Of a DNA stretch of 64,000 nucleotides, positions 57,482 through 64,000 are shown one piece after another. The stretch comes from Rhipicephalus microplus. Lineage: Eukaryota > Arthropoda > Arachnida > Ixodida > Ixodidae. The notes under the pieces are model-generated. The model had not been told where the DNA came from. It saw only the letters and a program-made list of their open reading frames with translations, and did not search any database. The stretch is taken from assembly GCF_043290135.1 (NCBI RefSeq), contig NC_134710.1:6019821-6083820 (forward strand). Direction: 5' to 3'. The position numbers and the translations under genes are program-made. Every line of letters starts with the position of its first letter. The stretch's first letter is position 1.

Positions 57482-58015
57482 TATGCGTTTGTTCACCACA
57501 TAATTCTGAGTACCAGTATAATCACTGACGTCATTTTAAAGTAAGTTAACGCAATAATTTGGAGCAGTGTATAATTTTTATGCTTTCCTAAAAAACAAAC
57601 TAAATTGTTGGCCAGTTTGTTTTTTTGCCACACCCACTCCTAATTTTTATGAATCTTCTGAATTTGAAAGTCGTGAGCATAGCAGATTCGTATTTAAATT
57701 CACAGAGTTCGTTAAATGATTTGACAGGCACAGCAAATGCTAATATGGACTTTATCACTGTTGGCTCACTGGTGGGGTTCAAGGTACTACTTTTATTGAA
57801 ATGGCATTGCAAGTTCACACTGCATGATTTAGGTGATGTTGAATGGTTTCTACACATTTTTTTTTTTCGAAATGTAAGCCTTTTTTCTTACATTGCACTA
57901 GATTTCATGTTTCATGATAAGAAAATGCAGGTTTTTTTCTCCATAACCTCCTTCAAACTTGGGTTTTAGTGCTTCAAAAGTAACATTTTACTGCTCCAAA
58001 AATTGCTAGAAATTG

Positions 58016-60474
58016 TATTGCTATACCAAAATAAGGCTTGACGTCAACCGTGAGAAGTGCTAGTGGAAGGGTTGCCATTTCTAAGGTCCGCGCACTCGCA
58101 GGAACTTGCTGCTTGTGCGGTGTCCGTTATCTGCGACTTGGGTTACTAGAAACCACTGAAACATCTCTTGCATGCTGATGCACGTACAGATGGAATGAGA
58201 CTTGTCTAGAGCACACAGCTGGGGTTTTCTTCAGAAATATGCTAAGAGAGACATGCTACCAAACATGGTAGTACTGCGTGTTAGGCCCTTGTGTTGTAAT
58301 GTAAGAATCAATGGAAGCTTGTAGCTGACGTGACATAGAATCCGCGGCCAACAACAGTGTCGACAGGCGCGCGCTTCGCTTCTCTAGAGCAGTGTGATTC
58401 TATCTCTATACGACACGTACGAATGGACCTCCGAAATGGCGCGACGATGGTGTGGCCACCTTGTGATCAAGGCTCAGTGCATACCTCTATATGGCTGCTC
58501 TAGATAGCGAAGCACTCTTCACACAGTCTGTTTGCGTTGAGAGTACAAGGTAGAAGGGTATACCAGCTGTCTTTAATGCCTACCAAAATAGTGAATGCAC
58601 CAGAAGCACACCGTTAATGTCAAAGTTCATATAACAAGCTTCCCCCCCTCTTGCGGTCCTAGTTCCTTCCTGCTCCTTGAAAACAGGCGGCGCGTTTCTC
58701 TCTGCTTGAGTAACAATCGATGGCAGGCCTCACACATGGGGTGTTATCGCATCCGTCCTTCATGGAAAGGAGATACGTCTGTTCTTTTATCTCTTCCTAA
58801 GCCACGTTCGTCGCCCCCGCTCGCAGACTTCTACCCGCATGCAAAACACAATGCGCAGGAGGATGTTATCAATTTGGACAGTACTCAAAAAGTTGACGGT
58901 GACGGCCAGTGGCGTAACCGGGAATGTCTCCCCCCCCCCCCCCCCCAATGAAAACAATTTTTTTCCTTGTGCCCCTGGTGACGGCGAAATTCAGTCAAAG
59001 ATGTTGATATAACTGTAATAAAAAAAATGGGTCTCACCTTAAACTTGTCTTAGGCGAATGTATAAGGTGCCCCTAGAGGTTTTTTTTTCTTTTTTCCACT
59101 GCTATTTAGAGGACATTGTTTTTGGTGTAAAGATAGAACGCCGTAGCCACATAAAATACTGCTGCTAAAAGGCAACGAAGTGACGAGAAACGAGTGTGGG
59201 AGGAGGTTGGCTTTATGAGACAAGCTGAATGACGTCATTTGACACACAGCAATATAACCAGTTATGAACAAAAAAAGTCATAGCTTTGCCGCAAAGGCAA
59301 AGCAATAAATGCGACAGCAATAAATGGGAAGGTCATGCGCAGAAAGGCAAGCAGATCGAATTGTGCCCCATGTTTCTCCCGCAGAAATAACGCACAAAAG
59401 GTACTCACAGGTACAGATGAAAGTGAATAAGGGTCTCAGTTGTTGCTTCGCGGTGTATCAAAAGTGCGCTATTTTCACAAACAAAGACTGTGCAACGAAT
59501 GCAGTGACCTTTGTACGCCCTGTAACTACAATAGAATTGTTGCGGTGAAAGCCACAGGCCAACCAAGACGTACAATCCCCCCACCGCGAAGTAAGGGTGC
59601 GCGAGCGAGCGTCCACTTTCTTCTCTCTGCAGGACAAAGTACACGTGTGACATGAGAGCGCGCCATCTTGCTGTTAATGCTTAAAACATGATAGTTTCCC
59701 CCCCGAGATGCCCATCACCAGCGGTAAGTGGTAGATATAAATAGCTTGTTGCTTGAACGACGTTGAAGGACGTGCTTCTCTGTGGCTCAGTGGTTAACGC
59801 CTTGCATGCACGACTCAGAGGTTCCACGTACAGTTCCGCGCGCCGGAGTTTTTTTTTCAGGATTTTTTTTTTTATAGCCTTTTCATATATATAGATATGT
59901 ATACGTACACAGTGAGTGACGGCGTCGCCGACGCAGGTGACAAAATCCAGTCGAGAGTGTCCATATAATTGCTATCTCAATACTAACCTTTTTTTATCCT
60001 TCAATTCAGCTTAGAGAAACGCATTTGGAACGGTGTCAGTCTCTAGCATTTGTCTTCCGAATTTGTAGATAACCACATGGGTGCATTCAGAATGTTACTT
60101 CATTAAGTACTATTTTATTAAACCAGTATCCTGTTTATTTGCTACGAATATAATCACTGAACTAGTTTTTTAAAATGCTCAACAGCATGACATAATTTTG
60201 CATCATCAACTGAAATAGGGAGTGCTCCTAAGATCTCTGGCATCATGAGGTTTGCAATTAATCAAAATATTTGTAGCTCTTCACAAGATCCCCAAAATAA
60301 TTATTCATTTCCTTGTATATATGTATATGCTACTTGCTTTTCCTTCAGGATGTAAAGTTAGCTGCTCGGGATTACTTAAAAACAGACAATTGTGCTGCTC
60401 CAAAGGGTTCCAAAATTGAAAGTTTTGCTGCTCCAAAAATTGCTTCAAATCGGCATCCCTCGGTAGCTTTACTG
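58016..60474 (+). mobile_element. hAT-like family B copy, interior to right end
   Basis: The longest uninterrupted stretch of the family: GGCTTGACGTCAACCGTGAG (58029), GTCTGTTTGCGTTGAGAGTA, AACAATCGATGGCAGGCC, ATCAATTTGGACAGTACTC, a C run (58930-58946), the GCTCCAAA array (60375-60455) and a worn end CGGTAGCTTTACTG. The left terminus is missing. About 59290-59935 does not match other copies and is probably an insertion. No transposase. Confidence 0.6.
59771..59850 (+). repeat. weak tRNA-like segment within an inserted block
   Basis: GTGGCTCAGTGGTTAACGCC resembles an A-box region and GAGGTTCCACGTACAG a poor B-box, followed by T runs. The B-box lacks the usual GGTTCRANNCC form, so a functional tRNA is unlikely. 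It may be a SINE head. Confidence 0.35.
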
Positions 60475-61259
60475 TTATAACCCTAAACCACGGTGTCAGA
60501 TACATTCCCATTAGGTCATGGCACTCGCGAGATGCCATTTAAGAGCTAAAGCAACAAAGCCGCATGGGCATCTGTCCACTGACTGCAGCTTATGCTCATC
60601 GGCAGGATGACACAACTTCCAGACAAAAATGTGTTACTGTAGTCACGTCACCAATGCTTCACAAGAAATGTTATCTTCCTAAGGAAGTCAGCAAATTTAG
60701 CTATGGCATCTTAGGAGCTTGAGCTGGAAGCGCATACCGCGTTTTTCACATGCGAACAGAGTCTAGGTGCTGCGAACAGCCGTAAGGCATTCAAGGCACG
60801 TAAAGGCACGCAAAGCATTTTTTTGTCTTTAAGTTGTGTCGTCCCGGCAAAACATATCCGGTGCTGTCGCCGGCCCAACAAGCGCGCGCCCTTGTTACTT
60901 TATCTGGTCGAACGTGCCTTGCAAGTGAGCTGAGAAGTTGTGCCCTAAACCTCATCTCATTGTGAAAGAAAAAAAAAAGAGGGGAATGTTGCTTAATCCA
61001 CCTTTGCCGCAGTACACCGGTGCCCTGTGGAAACGTGCATTAGGATTTTGAAAAAGCTGGTCACAGGACACAGCTCATTTTGTTCAATTACTCATGCGTT
61101 TACACGGCACAATATTGTGTCTGCTAGTAGGATTGCCGACACCTGAAAACGTTACTGGCAATCATTTGGAGCAGTGTATGACATTTCTGCACCCTTCAGA
61201 AAAAAAAAAAACACTTGCGTGCCATTCGTTTTTTTGTTTTTTGTTCTTGCCACTCCTAC
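60475..61259. mobile_element. hAT family A fragment, cut by a LINE insertion
   Basis: Matches 47383-48174 almost base by base (GTGTCAGATACATTCCCATT, GTTGTGTCGTCCCGGC, TTGGAGCAGTGTATGACATT). It stops at CACTCCTACG, where the LINE tail begins. In the other copy this point reads CCCTACGAATCTTC, so the insertion point is known from one side. Confidence 0.75.
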
Positions 61260-61331
61260 GAGTGAGTGAGTAAAAACTTTATTGAACATGTCCGGCGTCA
61301 TTGAGCGGGGTGGGGCTACAAGCACCCCGGC

Positions 61332-63704
61332 CTAGGTGACGGCCTCGAGTCCTTGGACCCGGGCGGCATCCTGGGCTTGCCGGACGGCCCACAGTCGATC
61401 GGCAAGGTCGTGGCTGAGCAGAGCCGCCTCCCATCGCGCCTCGCGGTTCGAGACTGCCATGTCTACCGGGTTCGTAGGGAACTGCTGCGCGTTATTGGTA
61501 CACTTCCACAGCATGTGCTGCAGCGTCGCTCTGGCTCCGCACGCCTTACACGCGTCGGATGTATAAATGCCTGGGTAGCAGAGGCGAAGGATCACCGGAT
61601 TCGGGTACGTGTGTGTTTGTAGTTGTCTCCAGGCAACCTGCTGTTTCTTGTTTAGTTTGGCGTGGGGTGGTGGATATTTGCATCTGTTCAGTCTGTAGTG
61701 TTGCGTGATGTCTCTGAAAGTGGTCATGCGATCCCCCCACATCCATTCCCGCATCGCTGTCGAAGTGTGCGAGACATCGGGACTGTCAGCAGGCGTCGCA
61801 GCTCGGCGTGTAAGCCCTCGAGCTGCGGCGTGGGCAGTCGCGTTGCCCGCAAGCGGAGGCTCCGTGTGTGCGGGGGTCCATACAAGAAAACTGTCGTTTT
61901 TGCGGCAGATGTTGCGTTTGTGAATTTGGAGAATGCGGGCCGCTTCGCGGGAGATCCGGCCGCTGGCGTAGTTGCGTATCGCCGCCTGCGAGTCGCCTAT
62001 TATCACCTCGGCGTCCGTGGTGGCTATCGCGAGGGCTATGGCAGCTTCTTCGGCCGCCTCCGTCTCTTCCGTGCCTATCGTCGCACTCGTGACACAAGTT
62101 CCTACATGATCCGTGATGGCAACCGCGAAGCCGCGGTGGCAGTCGTAACAGGCCGCGTCCACGTAAACTGTGTCTTTGCTATTGTTGAATTTCTTTTCAA
62201 GGTCTTGGGCGCGCCTGTTGCGCCGACCGATGTGATGTGTCGGGTGCATGTTCTTAGGCAACGGCGGAACGACGATGCGCTCGCGCATACGTCTGGGTAT
62301 CCCGACCTTTTCGCCGCGCTGCGTATGGTAGTTGATACCCAGTGTCTCGAGGATGTGTCGACCAGTTCTGGTCTTCGCCAGACGTTCGTACTGGGCGATG
62401 TTGTGTGCTTCGATTATCTCATCTAGAGTATTGTGCAACCCCAGCTCGAGAAATTTTTCCGTGCTGGTATTGGCCGGTAATCCGATTGCGCGTTTGTACG
62501 CCTTGCGGATGAGACAATCTAGTTTGGTGCGTTCAGTCGCCTGCCACTTGAGGTAGGAGGCGACGTACGTTATATGGTTTATAGCGAAAGCATGTACCAG
62601 GCGAATGGTATTGCTTTCCTTCATTCCGCTATGCCGATTTGTTATTCGTTTCAGCAACCGGATTGTTTCATTGACCGCGCCCTCTAGTCTGCGAACGGTT
62701 TCGCCATTGTGGCCGTTGGCGGACAGGCGCAAGCCCAGTACCCTAATGGTGTTAACTTGTGGGATGACAGCGCCGTCTTATGTGCGTACATTAATTTCTC
62801 TATATGCGCACTCGAATGCGGAATCGGCGTTCTTGGGTTTACGGCCCCTGCGCGATGGTCTATAGAGCAGGAGCTCCGATTTAGCGGCGGAACATTCGAG
62901 GCCAGTGTCGCGAAGGTAGTCCTACACCACGTCGACGGCTTCCTGCAGCGTTAACTCTACGTGGCCGTCATTTCCCTCGGCAACCCAGAGGGTGATATTA
63001 TCGGCATACAAGCTATGGTGGAGGCCTTCTATCTCAGCGAGTTTTCGTGGTAATCCGACAAGCACGAGGTTAAAGAGCATGGGCGAGATTACGGAGCCCT
63101 GTGGCGTGCCCGTACAACCCATGTATATGTCCTGCGATTCTAGTCCGCCGATCGCTAATCGGGCCCGGCGGCCCGTAAGAAAATCCCGTACGTAGCGGTA
63201 CGTTCTCTCGCCCAGTCCCAACGCTCTTATACTTTCAAGTATCGCAGCATGGCTAACGTTGTCGAACGCCTTTTTGAGGTCGAGCCCGAGTATCGCTTTG
63301 GTGGATCGTGTGGGATTGTCTACGATATCGTGCTTGAGTTGAAGCATAGCGTCCTGCGTGGAAAAGTTACGACGGAATCCCAGCATCGTGTGTGGGAGCA
63401 TGTTTCGGTCCTCGAGGTAGTTGGTAAGGCGAACGAGAACCACATGTTTCATGACCTTACCAACGCAGGACGTCAGGGATATCGGTCGAAGGTTGTCAAT
63501 CTGTACTCGTTTGCCCGGTTTGGGGATCATAATTATGCGCGCCGTTTTCCACGAGTTCGGTATAGCGCCCGCATTCCAGCACTCGTTCATGTAAGCCGTG
63601 AGTTGTTCTATCGACTCATCGTCCAAGTTACGTAGCGCTTTGTTGGTTATCCCGTCCGGGCCTGGCGCCGACTTTGTGTTGAGCCTGTGCAGCACCGCCC
63701 TCAC
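61332..63704 (-). pseudogene. LINE ORF2: reverse transcriptase and RNase H
   Basis: One frame from 63704 to 61332 broken only by two stops: TAG at 62922-62924 and TAA at 62778-62780. RT motifs are KSAPGPDGITNKALRN, KTARIIMIPKPGKR, LRPISLTSCVGKVMKH, AILGLDLKKAFDNV, GTPQGSVISPMLFNL and SLYADNITLWV, where the usual second Asp of YADD is Asn. RNase H has DTVYVDAACY, EAAEEAAIAL, VIIGDSQAAI and WTPAHTEPPLAGNATAHAAA, so its key acids look intact. A Cys/His knuckle (CKACGARATLQHMLWKC) follows near 61540. ORF2 would nick target DNA and copy LINE RNA in place. Confidence 0.87.
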
Positions 63705-63744
63705 CTCTGCAACGCTGAAGTCCTCGTCTAACTCCGCGTTACCC

Positions 63745-63951
63745 TCACCCTCCCAGGCATACGTATGCCGAGTGCGCGAGGGGGCTACGTGACTGAAAGT
63801 AACGGCTTCGCACGTCGTCTAGAAAGTCCGCGTGGGTGCCTTTGTAGTCGTGCAGCAACTTGTTAAGCTTATGTGCGTGCGATGTTTTCGTCTCCTCTGG
63901 GAGGTGCCGGAGGAGACTCCACGTCTTGGCCCGTCCCAGCTGGGTCTCCAT
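63745..63951 (-). pseudogene. LINE ORF2, segment before RT, frameshifted
   Basis: The frame has TWSLLRHLPEETKTSHAHKL and DVRSRYFQ, the region between endonuclease and RT of this LINE type. It is offset by one base from the RT frame, so a frameshift lies between 63704 and 63760. The endonuclease itself lies outside the window. Confidence 0.65.
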
Positions 63952-64000
63952 TCCATTGCAGATCTCTTCCCATTGCGTTTTGCATACCTGTAACGCGTGC

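Larger units (their letters stand above)
56457..58015. mobile_element. hAT family A copy, with a SINE fragment
   Basis: Starts CAGGGGTGCAAGAGCTGC, one change from the family terminus. It matches 47162-48290 and 49180-49380 in order, including the unfilled TA site at 57785-57786. The right terminus is lost near TGCTAGAAATTG, where family B sequence starts. It contains a Ruka fragment (57338-57481), a perfect hairpin (57301-57337) and G runs near 57160-57190. Confidence 0.7.
61260..64000 (-). mobile_element. LINE retrotransposon (I/R1-like, RNase H-bearing), runs off the window
   Basis: On the minus strand the 3' end is at about 61260, with AATAAA at 61278-61283 and a CTCACTCACT tail. Upstream are RNase H, RT and the region before RT. 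The endonuclease and ORF1 lie beyond 64000. An RNase H after RT and a short repeat tail fit I, R1 and related clades. It is inserted in family A sequence. Confidence 0.85.

Noticed and set aside
59771..59850. tRNA gene
   Set aside because: The B-box is poor and no full cloverleaf can be drawn.
61662..62426. 254-codon plus-strand frame
   Set aside because: It lies opposite the LINE RNase H frame, which has all family motifs; this is an antisense shadow.
49777..64000. Downstream SMC3 exons, including the signature and Walker B motifs of the head
   Set aside because: No frame shows LSGGQK- or DEIDQALD-like sequence; the space is filled with transposons.

Overview
The window looks like nuclear DNA of a hard tick, probably a metastriate (Rhipicephalus/Dermacentor type). 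The signs are tRNA-derived SINEs with (ATCA)n tails that I recognise as Ruka-type, Mag-like and other Ty3/Gypsy elements, I/R1-type LINEs carrying RNase H, Penelope GIY-YIG fragments, and host exons of 70-190 bp separated by introns of up to about 15.8 kb. The species is an inference; nothing here fixes it. I see no bacterial genes, rRNA or CRISPR.

One host gene crosses the window on the + strand: SMC3, the cohesin ATPase. Seven consecutive internal exons lie at 10228-10378, 26158-26307, 32080-32149, 32217-32298, 34400-34591, 49515-49589 and 49668-49776. They encode the C-terminal half of the hinge and the first part of the following coiled coil, and their phases agree at every junction. The intron 26308-32079 has the full signature of a minor-spliceosome (U12) AT-AC intron. 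The last visible donor looks like GC-AG. The head domains and remaining exons lie outside the window or were not found.

Almost everything else is transposon. Positions 1-10227 hold the 5' end of a Gypsy element (- strand), two MITE-like inverted-repeat elements, a complete gag-only LTR element (4968-7375, target duplication GCTAT), a hAT-like copy and a pogo/Tigger-like element. The 15.8-kb intron 10379-26157 holds a nest: a hAT-like family 'B' copy (12781-22966) is interrupted by a 5.1-kb Gypsy element (12844-17979, duplication ATAT), by a hAT 'C' element (19735-21395, duplication GTACAAGG) that itself carries a SINE, and by a second SINE with a perfect 13-bp duplication. Penelope fragments follow. 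The U12 intron and the next introns hold more B and C copies. The 14.9-kb intron 34592-49514 holds a B copy split by a Tigger-like element, a tandem repeat, a Gypsy element (41047-46703) containing a LINE and an LTR-inserted SINE, and a hAT 'A' element (47162-49432) with a deleted Tigger inside it.

Downstream of the last exon are a Gypsy element (51021-54827, -) split by a Tigger-like element, an inverted Gypsy fragment on the + strand, further A and B copies, and an I/R1-type LINE (61260 to the window end, -). All transposon coding regions seen are broken by stops, frameshifts or lost catalytic residues. The age order can be read from the nesting: the hAT families are oldest, then LTR, Tigger and LINE insertions, with SINEs among the youngest.
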